Source: Pristionchus mayeri (taxonomy: Eukaryota; Nematoda; Chromadorea; Rhabditida; Neodiplogasteridae). Taken from it: a stretch of DNA of 64,000 nucleotides. The stretch's first letter is position 1, and each line of letters starts with the position of its first letter. Below the pieces are notes generated by a model. The model saw nothing but the letters and a program-made list of their open reading frames with translations. It ran no database searches and was not told where the DNA came from. The translations under genes and the position numbers were made by a program. Below, piece after piece: positions 45,201 to 56,900 of this stretch. The DNA lies in contig BTRK01000006.1 in NCBI GenBank assembly GCA_036245805.1, positions 49,035,257 through 49,099,256 of the forward strand. Direction: 5' to 3'.

Positions 45201-48200
45201 CGCGAAGCCCGCCCTGCCGCCCAAGCCGAGGTGAGCAATCGATGACAGGCCCGTCTTTGTTTAGATTGACGCGATGAAATTGTGTGAGGGAATATACAAA
45301 CTGTTGATGCAATACTTTTTTTGTACTAGTTTTTATAATTTTTGGAATTCCAAACAGGCGATGCCTTGAAGCTGGCTTCCATATTGTCCATCGATGATAT
45401 GATCTCGCTTTCAGTCTGAAGCCTCCGCCAGTCGAGGACGAGTCTGCCCGTCTGGAGAGGGAGGAGGCAGAGAGGGAACTGAGAGAGGCAGAGACGGCAC
45501 TCGCAGAGAGCAGAGAGATGCAGGCGAAGGTGGGATATACAGAGCATACCCTAATTCAATTGCACTTGCATACGGTAATTGAATTAAGTGGGTCGCATGT
45601 TTTTTTGTGTATCGTGGAAGGGGGTCGCAAGATATTTGGAAGGATGGGGGGTCGCCTAATATTTGAAAAGTGGTAAAATGCACGGACTTGCAGAAGTTAT
45701 TGCTGATATATGGAGCTCTAATGATGAATTTGGACAGAAAATAAAGATATGGATCTTATCATAGGACCAGTGAAGGTAGCTAGTTCAGATTATCATGCGC
45801 TTTCGTTGAATCAAGATTTAGCGTAAACTCTCGCGAAAATTGTAAACCACACAGCAAAATCTCTGATAAAACCTGAAACTGTGTCTGAGAACTTTCAAAA
45901 AATACTGTCATTGCAGATTCGCTCGAGGCGGGGTCGGATGGCGCAGGAGCGGGTGGTCATCGAGGCGGAGCTCGCGGCCTACGATGAGAAGCTGATGGCG
46001 ACACTCGAGGATCCGGTGGAGGCACGAGCCAAGATTGAGGTGAGCTTGTTTTCTCGATATATAGATTTCAAGCAAGGAGTCCGCGCAATTCATAAGTTTC
46101 AAATTTGGCATAATGGATTCGATTTTTTTGAAACCAAGTTTCGAATCTTAAAGAGTGCGAATTTTATTTTGTATTAGATAAAGCTGTTTGGAGAAATATT
46201 TTCGAAAAAAATGTTCAGAAGTTCATCGACGATCGTGAAGAGCGCGCGGCGAAGCTGGAGACGAAGTGGGAGAAGGCGAGGGAGGAGAAGATGGAGGAAC
46301 TGAGGGAGTTGAGGGAGGCAGTGAAGAGCAAGGTGAAAAGGTGGCCGAATAAGGACCATAATTTGTAAATAGCTAGGGTTTATGCATAATGCAAGTAACG
46401 ATATTCCTTACGTGAATATCGTTACTTGCATTATGCAAGTTGCATACACTCATGATATTGTTGTCTCATAATGAGTCATAAACAACGGGATGAATTGCTG
46501 AATGAATGAATAAACGGATGCAGGACCTGACATAATATTTCGAAAATTTAGATATTTTCGGAAATTTGATTTTCAAATTTCTATTTTGCAGTCCGGCCAC
46601 GACTCGGTGCACGATCGGCTGAGGCGAGCGCGGGCTGAGAAGGAGCGACTGGCGACGGCCAGAGAGGCATACGAGAGGAGGGCGGAGAAACTGGTCAGTT
46701 CCACGCTACTATCTTGTTGAATAAAAGGGACATATTGCTTGAGTGGTAGATCTAGAAAATGTTAAGGAAATATTAGTAGAGAGTGCGGTGAAAGGAGGCC
46801 TGAGAAATTGGCTAGGGATAGGGATAAGGCGATGCTCAATTAGAGTTCGAGAACAAATTCTTACCACTCGACTGATCAAGAAAATGTGAAAAATCCGAAT
46901 TTTGAGATGTAAGTTGTATAATATTAGGGTTTCCCACATGTCCATGATGTATGCATGAATCTGCGTGAAATTCGTCCATTTATCGATGACAATCAATCGA
47001 TGATCTGTATCGATCGTAATCAATCAATAATCGTATAATTTGAGTCCCGTCGCGTCGCTCTCATCAACGACGAGGACGCCGTCAACCGGCATGCGTACGT
47101 GCGGAAGCTGATGGAGGTCACGGGCAATCTCAAGAAGCAGCGGGAGGAACTGCACAAGGTGAGCTTTCCTGATCTATTATAAAATGTAAGCATCATGTCC
47201 TGGGGTGCATGTTAAGACATCTGTGCGCTCAATGCCTGCTTATCCTTTAACGATAATATTGAAGCTTGTGTAGATCCATTCCATTTTCCGGGCACATTCT
47301 GTACCTGCAGAAGCCCCTTTGTGGCGTACGATATAAATATATACATAAATAGACCAGTTCCCCTGAGCAGATACCCCTGACTTCATGACCCTTTTATCCA
47401 GTCATTAACAAGTGATTTGGATCGTCATTAATTTTCCTGTTCTATTGTTAATGTTGTCAAACATTATTTCGTACGAAATAGCATAAATATAATATACTAA
47501 ATATACAAATGCAGGTGTGGCGCGAGACGGACATGGTGCTGAAGGACATCAAGTGGGCGGAGCAGGCGGCGACGCGCACCTTCGACCTGCTCGAGGACGC
47601 CTTCTACAAGGTTAGCACCCTATCGATTACCGTGTGCTCGAGAGGGGTGGGGTAGTGCGGTGGTGCTCTCTTTCGACCTGCTCGAGGACACCCTCTACAG
47701 GCTAAGCAATGCTTACTATCATTTTGTAAGCATATCGACTACAGTATGCTGGAAGGGTGGGGAGTACGTTGGGGCGCGATGATTATTTCGAACGGAATTA
47801 AACTACACGCTGTGGGATCACTTTCTCGGTTACAATGTGCTGTAGGGGTGGATAGTGTGGTGGGGCGCGATTCTGATCGCAATGGGAACAGGTTGGGTTA
47901 TGTCGACTACAGTATGCTTGGTAGGGGGCAGTTCGGTGGGGTGCGATAATTATTTAAAACTGATTTTTTTGAAAAATAGTACAGAGTGAGCGCTCTATGA
48001 CGATTACCGTATTTTGGAGAAGGGATAGGTCCGTTGGATCGAAAGCATGAGTGTTTATCAATTTGATTATTGTAGAACGTCAATCGATCGGTCAAGGACG
48101 AGCGCCTCTACAAGAACTTCGTGACCATGTACAACAAGGTAGCTTCTTCAACCATATTTTTTTATTTTTTAAAAATTTTTTTCAAATATTTCTGAAAATT

Positions 48201-48757
48201 AAGTGAACAAGTCCTTCTGAAAATGATATATTTCAGTGCCAACTCATCGTGAAAGAGGCGGAGAACGTCGGGGCGTCAAAGAAGAGAAAGGAAGAGTTGG
48301 TCGACCAGGTGAGCTTGATCTTTGATCTTTGATCTCTGATTTCACACAAGCACCTTAACTTAGAATTGAGAATGAAATGCAGAAAGATATGATTTTCGGA
48401 GTGAATAGCGCTTCATTAGAAGTATTCGTCGTTTCACTCTCCTCTCTAGAGTGTTGAGAGAGTGTGTGGAATGAAAAGGCGGTGGTATCATTTATTGAAT
48501 TCTAATAACTATCAATGGTGTCATTTCCATATTGCTCATCTCTGCCCATCGTTCTTGATAAGGCTTAGTATCAATCTGATTGAACTAAAACAACTTTTGT
48601 TTTGTAAAATCATTATTTATGTTTTAAAATATCGATTTTCCAGGTAGATCAGACAAAGAATTCTGCCTTCCTCTCGCAGCTCTCGCCGATGCTTGAAGAT
48701 TTCGCCTCCATCGAGGAGGAGAACCGACGACTGGAGGAGCTGCTCGAGAACGCCTAG
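42291..48757 (+). CDS. ccdc-22: CCDC22 homologue (Commander/CCC complex subunit)
   Basis: CCDC22 pairs with CCDC93 in the CCC part of the Commander complex, which recycles endosomal cargo. Sixteen exons, all in phase, encode 542 aa: 42291-42349, 42675-42785, 43164-43245, 43774-43909, 44161-44282, 44674-44811, 45163-45230, 45415-45529, 45917-46039, 46219-46332, 46592-46693, 47045-47158, 47515-47610, 48076-48138, 48237-48308, 48644-48757. The N-terminal CH-like region carries the family signature (FLLPPSATARFRMASVVAEA, then VEFQHLLYGSGKDLSSLF). A Pro-rich linker (KPALPPKP) leads into a long coiled coil that includes the conserved YVRKLMEVTGNLKKQREELH and ends RRLEELLENA. Length is slightly below the ~630 aa human protein. 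Oddities: a duplicated fragment of exon 4 upstream of the real one, and a perfect 22-bp intronic hairpin. AATAAA near 49132 may end the transcript. Confidence 0.93.
43561..43620 (+). repeat. Partial duplicate of ccdc-22 exon 4
   Basis: Sixty bases preceded by CTCTCCAG closely match the start of exon 4 (43774). They encode EVGVLEQVEFQHLLCGFMN, then TAG. If spliced in from exon 3, which is in phase, it would end the protein early. Confidence 0.65.
44096..44108. repeat. 13-G homopolymer
   Basis: Uninterrupted G run in a ccdc-22 intron. Its length may be unreliable in an assembly. Confidence 0.8.
46384..46436. repeat. Perfect 22-bp intronic hairpin
   Basis: GCATAATGCAAGTAACGATA plus TT is followed, after a 9-nt loop CCTTACGTG, by its exact reverse complement. 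It lies in ccdc-22 between the exons at 46219 and 46592. Confidence 0.8.
47620..47960 (+). repeat. Degenerate minisatellite in ccdc-22 intron
   Basis: Three or four diverged copies of a block: CTCGAGGAC..., then a CGACTACAGTATGCTNGGT-like word, then a GGGTGGGGAGT-like run. It includes a partial copy of the preceding exon end (TTTCGACCTGCTCGAGGACA near 47668). Confidence 0.5.
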
Positions 48758-49302
48758 ATTTGTTCGTAATTCGAGTCGCCCTCTGTTTTTATGTAGAAAT
48801 TTTGCTGTTAGTCGTTGCGGCGCTCTGCAAGAGTTGTGCCTGACTCCGTTCTGTAGATTAGCATGTTGTGTCAGATGTTAATTTATTATTTTTGTAATTA
48901 TTCTATCAAGCTGAAGTTTTGAAGAGTAGCATATTGCATACGATTTTTGAAGTATCCTTGTTGTACATTCACTGCGATAGGTCAACTCGCACAAACTGGT
49001 TTAGCTATTTCACTTTTCGAACAATCTGCCTGCTCGTTGTTGGTTCGTGCTGAAATTGGTAAATATTACGCGTATTCATAATAAATGTGATAATGATGCA
49101 AACACTGCTTATTTTTGTATTGTACATTGGAAATAAAATTCCACTGATTTTATATAATTCATTTCTCAAATAAGCAAATCCTCTTATTTTAGCTCCAACG
49201 TCCTACTATTATTGAGCCGTCGCTCATGATTATAAAGTTGTGAAGATTCCCTTATTATCTTCCTCCTTAAATTTATACTAGTTCCACAACAACGCAGCAC
49301 AT

Positions 49303-49375
49303 GGCCGCGTGGCGCAATGGATAACGCGTCTGCCTACGGAGCAGAAGATTGTAGGTTCGATCCCTACCGTGGTCG
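49303..49375 (+). tRNA. tRNA-Arg (anticodon ACG)
   Basis: A 73-nt cloverleaf. The acceptor stem is GGCCGCG with CGTGGTC (two G-U pairs). The D arm follows GGCGCAATGGATAAC. The anticodon stem TCTGC/GCAGA encloses CTACGGA, giving ACG. The T arm is TAGGTTCGATCCCTA. A T-rich terminator follows at about 49380. No intron. It sits about 550 bp after the ccdc-22 stop. Confidence 0.95.
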
Positions 49376-49609
49376 CAAATTTTTATCGTTGTTTTTTGCA
49401 CCTTTCCATGATGTCTTATTGAGAAACTCGAGAACACTTTTTTGGCTATAGCTCGTGTTCGAATTGAGATATCGACAAACGGTCAAAAGTATCATCTTAG
49501 TAGGTGCCTAAGGGCATTTTGAGAAAGGTTTGCCAATAACTTCGATGATTCCGCAATCCACGTTGTAGTCCCTACGCATACCATCCCCTTGCGAGGTTAT
49601 CAGCGACCT

Positions 49610-50788
49610 ATGTGTTTTTGGCTAACTGACAATTTCACAAGTATTATAGTTAATATTCTACTTATCATGAACGTGCCGGAGTTTTGCTGCGACAATAAAG
49701 CGCTGGGAAGGCCCGGATCGCGCTTTAGACAGATCGACCCATTCACCTTCTACAGGGTACTATTTAATATATCATGTTTACAAAAGTTATACGCATATAT
49801 TTTGCAGGAAACCGCAGTAGACACAGGCGATGTAATGTGGTCAGTTCAAATTCGGTTTTATCATGCTATTAGTGGAAATGATACGTATTGATCAGTCACA
49901 TTATCAGGTGTGGGCTTGGCTTGTCAATCAAAAATAGCAAAATCTTAAAATTTCGAAATTCATTTATCTCTTCATATCAAGAACAAAGGAGCAATTTCTA
50001 TATCTTGAACATCTTGAAATTTCTTGAAATTCCTGATATTTGTTGATTCAATTCCAATATATTTAAATTGATTTGCATCAAGCTCATTTCTTGTCAACAT
50101 AATTCTTTGAGCGTCATTCTTGAAATGCGGTTTTAATTTTGGCAAGCCAAGACTAATCATCAGGTGCAAGCTTTCTTACTGTCATATGCAAGCTGACTGC
50201 AACAAGGCGTATGAGGAACAAATTCATATGAGGAACAAATTCAATGCAACCATCACCAATGCACGTTTGTTCGCATTGGACAGAAGCAAGCAACCGGTCG
50301 CTGACGAGGCAGCCTGCAACAACGAGTACGTTCCATTTTCTGTTGTGACTAACTAAAGGAGGGCAATCAGCGAATCTAATCAGCAAGAACTGACAACGCA
50401 ATCGTTTTTGAGACAATCGTAAGCCGTAAAACACTTTCGAATTTCCTGTTTTTTATATCTCTTTTCGGAACCAAGTTTTTGTTGTTTTTTCGTAATCAAA
50501 GTTGATCGTGCAGTGCAGGGTGAGAGAGCACAAACAGATAAGAGAGCGCCCCCTCATTCGTCATGGCTTTACTGCCAAGTACTGCTTTAAATATAAAAGG
50601 AAATTATAAATTTTCAAAAATGCTTTAGATGTGCTACAAGCTGTGGAGCAAAGAACTGCGGGAACGAATGCAAGACTGCGTGCAGCACTCATTTCTCCTT
50701 CGCCAACAGATGGGAGTACGAGTGGGAAGTGATCGATTACAAGATTAGATCTATTGAATATCTTAAGAAGAAGGAGATGGGAAATTAG
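49610..50788 (+). CDS. Small cysteine-rich, probably secreted protein
   Basis: Four in-phase exons (49610-49756, 49808-49839, 50164-50325, 50629-50788) encode 166 aa. The start at 49610 is the ATG nearest a GTTATCAG acceptor, which could be a trans-splice site. A hydrophobic stretch (FTSIIVNILLIM) may act as signal or anchor, followed by EFCCDN. Cysteines cluster in WCKLSYCHMQADC and near the C-terminus in NECATSCGAKNCGNECKTAC. Between them is a helical region (AYEEQIHMRNKFNATITNAR) containing a possible glycosylation site NAT. I do not recognise the family. It lies just downstream of the tRNA-Arg gene. Confidence 0.6.
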
Positions 50789-51171
50789 GCCGGCCAATCA
50801 TAAGACAAATTATGCACATGCAAATGTTCCGTAAACTGCCGTTCTTTATGCTCGCTTGATATGTATACAGATATACTTAATAAATTACTCATACAATGAT
50901 TACTATCCATTTGAAAAATGCTGGTCTGATGGTCTCATATTTTGGGGGTACAACATTTCCGCAACAGACATTTCCACAGCCGAGCACCATTCGCTTGAGA
51001 GTTGACTTAGCAAACATTTCTGCAGTAACAATTTGCACATGAAGTTATCATATCGAGTGATTTATGGGAATTACAGTAACCTGCTCTAATTTAAGCAATT
51101 CTTGTTGTAAGATGTGTCAACTGGATGGAGTATGAGTTTACAACATTCAAGCTGAGAAAATGGATTATTGA

Positions 51172-51276
51172 TCATTCCTCCCTCATCGACTGGGCATACT
51201 TGAGGAAACTCTTACCCTCGCCGGCGAGATGTTCCAGACGACGATTGAGGGAGGCGAACTGCCTCAAGAAGTCGTT
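51172..51276 (-). CDS. Possible terminal exon, unknown
   Basis: A minus-strand frame reads NDFLRQFASLNRRLEHLAGE and ends KYAQSMREE at TGA 51172-51174. The composition is coding-like. An acceptor TTCTTGAG lies inside the frame. A second possible coding scrap (GFGIDELMHHRRTRRTSP) lies near 51560-51640 on the same strand, with a MITE between. No full gene could be built. Confidence 0.25.
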   Translation of the reverse strand, partial: NDFLRQFASLNRRLEHLAGEGKSFLKYAQSMREE

Positions 51277-51392
51277 CGATTAATGGAATGAGCGAGGTAA
51301 TCGAGACGAAATGCGGACTTCTATGCTAGTGTAGGCCACTTCTCAATGTCTTAATCCCATATTAGAGCATGGTTAGAAGGGGGGATAATGCC

Positions 51393-51560
51393 GATACTAG
51401 GTCGGATGATAACCAAAATAATGGTCCCTTCTGTAGAACTTTCACAGTGGGTTCCCAAAGTGTCAAAAATGATTCTGTGAAAGTTCTACAGAAGGGTTCA
51501 TTTTTTGGTTATCGTCCAGTAGGTTATCATCCGACAGTGGTCATACGGCCCAGTGCCGGA
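51393..51560. mobile_element. MITE (TAGGTCGGATGA family)
   Basis: Inverted ends: ACTAGGTCGGATGATAACC at the left and GGTTATCATCCGACAGT near the right. Internal arms CCTTCTGTAGAACTTTCACA and TGTGAAAGTTCTACAGAAGG pair as a long stem. Confidence 0.65.
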
Positions 51561-51744
51561 ATGCCCGGCAAGAAGAGGTGACGTGCGACGTGTCCGTCGG
51601 TGATGCATCAGCTCGTCGATACCGAACCCCGTACGAACTGCAAAGCAAAATGAATAGGCTCCAGTATTTGCAAGGGAATCATTCCAAAAAATAATTCCAT
51701 ATTTTAATATTCGGCTCCAATTCCCTTCAAAATCGTCGCCCCAA

Positions 51745-51762
51745 CCCCCCCCCCCCCCCCCC
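51745..51762. repeat. 18-C homopolymer
   Basis: Uninterrupted C run. Length may be an assembly artefact. Confidence 0.8.
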
Positions 51763-52599
51763 GACCTTCAGCATTGGACTACTGAGCTCTTTCAAAACTT
51801 GGTATTTCGTATTTCATCATCATTACGCAATATGATGCAATAATATTTTTTTTGCTCTAATTACCTTCAAAGTCGTTCAAAATCGTCGCCCTCGGATAGA
51901 GTGGCTCCAATTCATGGGAGCCTTTATTAAAGCTGTCACACAAAATTGCTTTCTTGACCAAGTGCGATTGAAAGGGGCAATTTTTTTTAAACAGCGTTGG
52001 TGCAATTCCCCGCCTCTATTTCATAAGGGGAAGTGACTGATCCGTAGACAGTGACTGATTCCATGATTCATCCGTAGACATCGTTGTTACCGGAACCTGA
52101 TATCGAAAAGGGCGTGCACTTTTGCGCAGTCGTTCGAACCTTCTTGAGGGAGACTTTTTCCTCTCACTTTGTGCTTCAATGTGAATAAGGGAAATGCTCA
52201 TTTTCTTGTGGACAGATCACGAAACAAACAGCTGGAGAACACAGTTGGGAAAGAATGCGAAATTGCGAATAGAATAGTATTTTTACCAGTGCTATCGTTC
52301 ATGAAAACGTTCAATTGGAGCGAAATACTTCTATTTAGTTCTCACATCTCTCATTACCTTCACATTGAGAACATCATCCTTTGTGGTCTGTGATCAAGGT
52401 TTAAAGGAGGACTGAAGGCAAAGTTCAACTTTGGACCCTGTCATTGCCATGACCTAGCTCCTCTTAACGACTAAAGGCTCCCAAAAAACACACTAATATC
52501 TCAACTCTGAACAGAGTTATGATTAGTTGGATGAGTTCCATGGACGCTTGTGGGACAGGGAAGTGCGCGAATTCAAATATCATGAAGTTTTATCAAAAA

Positions 52600-52668
52600 C
52601 TGGTGGGGATCGAACCCGCAACTTTCCGATTACGTGACGGCTCCTCTACCACTGAACTATCCTGCAGA
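52600..52668 (-). ncRNA. tRNA-like (SINE-type) sequence
   Basis: On the minus strand: an A box TAGTTCAGTGG, then a B box GGTTCGATCC and a T run after CCACCAG. The acceptor and anticodon stems do not pair well, so it looks like a tRNA relic or SINE head rather than a working tRNA. Confidence 0.5.
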
Positions 52669-53942
52669 GGTGTGTACTCTTCCTAGCTCGCGCTATGATC
52701 TTTGGAGGGTAGAACCTCCCTGCTATCGATGTGGCTACTTTGCCGAGAGCCCTCCTTTAAATATGAACGTCAATGCTAGTCATGGGGAATCCGAACATGA
52801 AGTTAGTTCCCAAACGTAATAACAAAAAAGGGCAGGTTGCTAAAAAGGTATCCGTGGGGTTGGCACGTTTCGAAAGCCTTATGGTACATTTATAATTCCA
52901 TTTGTCTTCGATTCAGATAACTGAGTGCATATTGCTCATCCGCCTATTTGAAGGAACGATAGTTTATGGGAAGAAGACATCAACCGGATATGTGAGACCG
53001 ACTAGGTGCAGACAAGTTGTTCTGCAATGCTCGCAGCTACTATACGTAAATTGATCAAATATATAGAGCGCTAAAAACCATATGCCCAAAAGGAGACTAA
53101 ACTCGTCGATTCGGAAAGATAGTGAATCCATGAGAACGGGCCAATGTCCAGATGTACGGGATTGAGGAGAACGGTGATGAGACTCATCGTAACTAGGTAA
53201 ATAATCAGAAAAAAAACCACAAACTGAAATACGCATAGCGAAATAACTAGCTACGACCATCCTACAAGGGTCTCCTAAGGAACTCCTCATTTTAAAATGC
53301 ATCATGCCACTCAACCGGTAGGTTTAGTGAATGACCATAACCGGAAATTGGTACACTACTAACTTAAATTAGAAGCACAGAAAAATTGTTTCTCATCAAC
53401 TTTGGGCTTTCTGACCAACCTAATATTATCAGCTTCTGAGAGTGCTTCCGGTGTACGCCCAAAGTTCCCCCAATAAGCAGACACAAGAATCAATCGAGCA
53501 GACAGAGAATTCACAGGCGAAATGAAAATATGATTCAAAAACGAAATTGAAACGTGGCTCAGAATCGAGATAAAAAATCGAGCAAACAGGATCTCGGATG
53601 CAATAATTTGATAAGAACCCCGTCCTGTACCTTTCCTTCTTCAGCTTTTTTATCCTTACGCTGTGACAGTTCGTTCCAAGCTAGTTTATCAAAATTCCTT
53701 CTTTTCTCACATCCTCAGCTGAACTTTTCTTCTCGTCTCAACTAGGAATATCGGCTCAACAGATGAGAGCAATATTACCATATCATGAGATTCAAGGCAA
53801 TCGAAAGCGAACTTGCCACTAGTATGTATACATTCGCGCAGTGTTCACTGAGCTGACCTCAGAGGAATGAGTTACCAACGATTTGCATTCACAGTGCTGC
53901 CTTCCGTACACATTATACAGTCATTGCAGAACTGTATTCTCG

Positions 53943-56900
53943 ATGCTGAAGTTCGCCCTCGTACTTTGCATGATTTGTGCGGCGCACTCCTTCAAATTCC
54001 TCGTCTACTCCACTCAATTTGCCGAGTCCCATGCCAATTTCCTCGCGCGGTTGGCGGATGTCCTCGTGGAAGCTGGCCACGAAGTGGTTCGTTAATGTTA
54101 CAAAAACCATGCGAAATTATTTGAATTTGCACACGTGCATGATCACGCCCATTCTCTGGGTATTTCTAAAACACTATTAAATATATAAAAACAACAATAA
54201 TTCAGGTTATCCTGTCGCCCATAATCAACCGCAAGATGCAGGGAGCGAAGGGAACGAAGGCGCGAGTTATCGAGGTGAGCTGCTATTTGTATTGCATGGA
54301 ATTCGCAAAGGGATTTTCATGTCATTTGAACCACTTAAACAGCGGATTCATACACGGGCAAAAAAAAGTTTTAGTTGCAACATGAGCGGCGCATACATTG
54401 ACACACATGATCCATGATTAAGGTGCCACAGTGCGAAGAAGCTAAAGTTTTCGAGCGATTGTGGAACAATGATTTGGCACGGGATGTTTGGGTGGTCCAG
54501 AATCCGCTTTCCATATTTCTGGTGAGCAAGAGTCTGACACTCACATTTAATAATAAATAATATGCATTTAGAAGTACAAACAGGCGTTAACGACATGGGG
54601 CAGTGTTTGCGATAGTGCGTTTCGTGTTTCTTTATTTTTTTGAAAATTCAAACGTGTATGTTTCTGCAAGAATCGAATTACTGTTGCATAGTTCACACTT
54701 GTTGATAGGACTGTTCGAAAAATTGCGTTTACAGTCATCGTTTTTGAGAGTTGCTTTCTTCCGCAGGTGTAATCGGGCATCCTGGATTACTCGATCAGCT
54801 GAAAGCAGAGCAATTCGATGCGGCATTCGGTGAAGGCTTCGACTTTTGCGGTTCAGGTACGAGAAGAAAATGGAAGATGAAATGAGCTGCTTGTGAACTC
54901 GTTTTAGAGAAAATTTCAGTTGTTTTCCATCTCGTTGAAATCGGCAAATGGGCAATTACTGAATCGGTGGCTATTCGTGATGGCGGATTTTACTACACTC
55001 AAATTCCCTCCAATCCCGCGTATATTCCGTGTAAGATCAAAATGTCGTTTCGGCATCATCATTACGGGTTTGACACGATAGGTTTAACATGAACAAATGA
55101 GGGAAAGACGTGACTAACGTGACTATCTCATCTCGTTCGCACATTTTTGCATAGATTACGCACAAATTCGCACATTCAAACGTTCATTCGAACTCATTTG
55201 TTTCCTCTCATTAATTGATTAACATGCGCCATGTGCAAATTTGCAAATTCGTGCAAATTTGCAACACTACTATGATACTTACGTGCCATCAAAATCATCA
55301 TCATAATCACAACTTCTTCGTATTCTTCGCAGCATTGGTGGCTGGCTCGTCGGACGACATGCCATTTGCCGGACGCCTTTCGAACGCATTATCATTTCTC
55401 CTCATGGACTTCTCCTTGGATCTCATCCTTCCGAGCATCGAGGAACCAATCCAGCGACGAGTGCCCGACTTGCCATCAATTAAGGTATGCTGATGAAATA
55501 AGAATTAGGATTGGAGCAGGGAGGAAGGATCGGAAATTCGTTTAAGATCTTGTTGTATGTGAAATAAAATATAATGGATAACATGGAGTCGGCCCAACTC
55601 TCATCCAATTCCATTCTCAATAGCTCTAGCTACAGTCAGAGTTATTTGAATGATTACTCTTCATACATATTGAAGGAGATTATGTCGTCGAACTCGCTTG
55701 TGTTCTTCAACTCGGAACCACTCGTAGACTTCCCCAAATTGACGTCGGCGAGAATCATCGACATTGGCGGTATCACAGTCTCTACTGGACATTCGCCACT
55801 CAACAAGGTAATGGAAGTGTAGGAAATAAGTGAATAATAGGTCCAATGTTCAGAAATGGTCAGCCGTTCTCGACCTCCGTCCTCATACGATCCTTCTCTC
55901 TTTCGGCACGATTGCAAAGGCATTCGGGATGCCCGAAGAATTCAAGAAAACGATTCGAGAAACGTTTCGAAAGTTTCCGGATGTGACTTTCATCTGGAAA
56001 TATGAGGTGAGAAGGTGTTCGGGAAATGCTATAACCATTCTCCACACGATTGCTTCCCGATCGGGCGAAAGAGTGTAAAAGTGAAGAGACAATGCACCCA
56101 TTTTCGAATTATAGTTTGCCACTATCAGCTTTAACAGCATCACAAAGTGTTTTAGATAGCCGAATTGATTTGCAGAAGCCAAAGCACAAGGTCTCCGAAG
56201 GAATTTCGAATATAATCGAGTCAACCTGGGTGCCGCAGAGGGACCTGCTCCGTGAGTTCGAGTGGGGATATGATGGTTATTTTGGCAAGTTTCTGCGCGG
56301 AAGAATAGCCTTTGCCGTGAACCGAATTATGTGTGCGTTCTTTAGGAGGGTCGGGGCTAAAAAGTAAAACGAATAAGCCAAGTTAGATGACGCACGCAAG
56401 CGGAAAATATTATAGAGCGGACTAAAACGAGAAGGCTTTCAGACGATCCTCGCCTCTCTGCATTCATCACTCACTGCGGGCAAGGCAGTATGCTTGAGTC
56501 CATCGCAGTTGGTTGGTAAATGATATTTTTGGACGTAAAATATTAAAAAAGGTACTTGTCATAATTAATTAGGATACCCATGTTCCGAAAATGAGAAATT
56601 TTTCTACCCAGATCACTTCGCGTGTAAGTTCACTTCGCGTGTAAGTTCGTAACCTGCAATGGGACCGTGGTAGCTTGTGATGGGACCAGGGTAGCCTTTC
56701 ATAAGACAAGGAGCGAAATATGTATCATTTTGGGACCTGGATAACCTGTTATGGGATCGGGGTGGCATGTGATGGAACCTGCACTTTCTTCGGACCCCAG
56801 TCCGAGACCTGGTGCCTGTATTCTGAAACAGAATCAGAATGTTTAGGTGTTCCCCTCATCACTATTCCTATGATTGGAGACCACCTACGCAACGCGTATC

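Larger units (their letters stand above)
50789..53942. other. Intergenic region before UGT gene 2
   Basis: Contains a possible minus-strand terminal exon (51172-51276), a MITE (51393-51560), an 18-C homopolymer (51745-51762) and a tRNA-like module (52600-52668). Minus-strand ORFs at 52016-52201 and 52964-53314 have no splice support or recognisable features. CATTGCAG at 53922-53929 may be a trans-splice acceptor for UGT gene 2. Confidence 0.4.

Noticed and set aside
52964..53314. 116-codon minus-strand ORF
   Set aside because: No splice sites of good quality, no domain, no hydrophobic or compositional signal of coding; probably chance.
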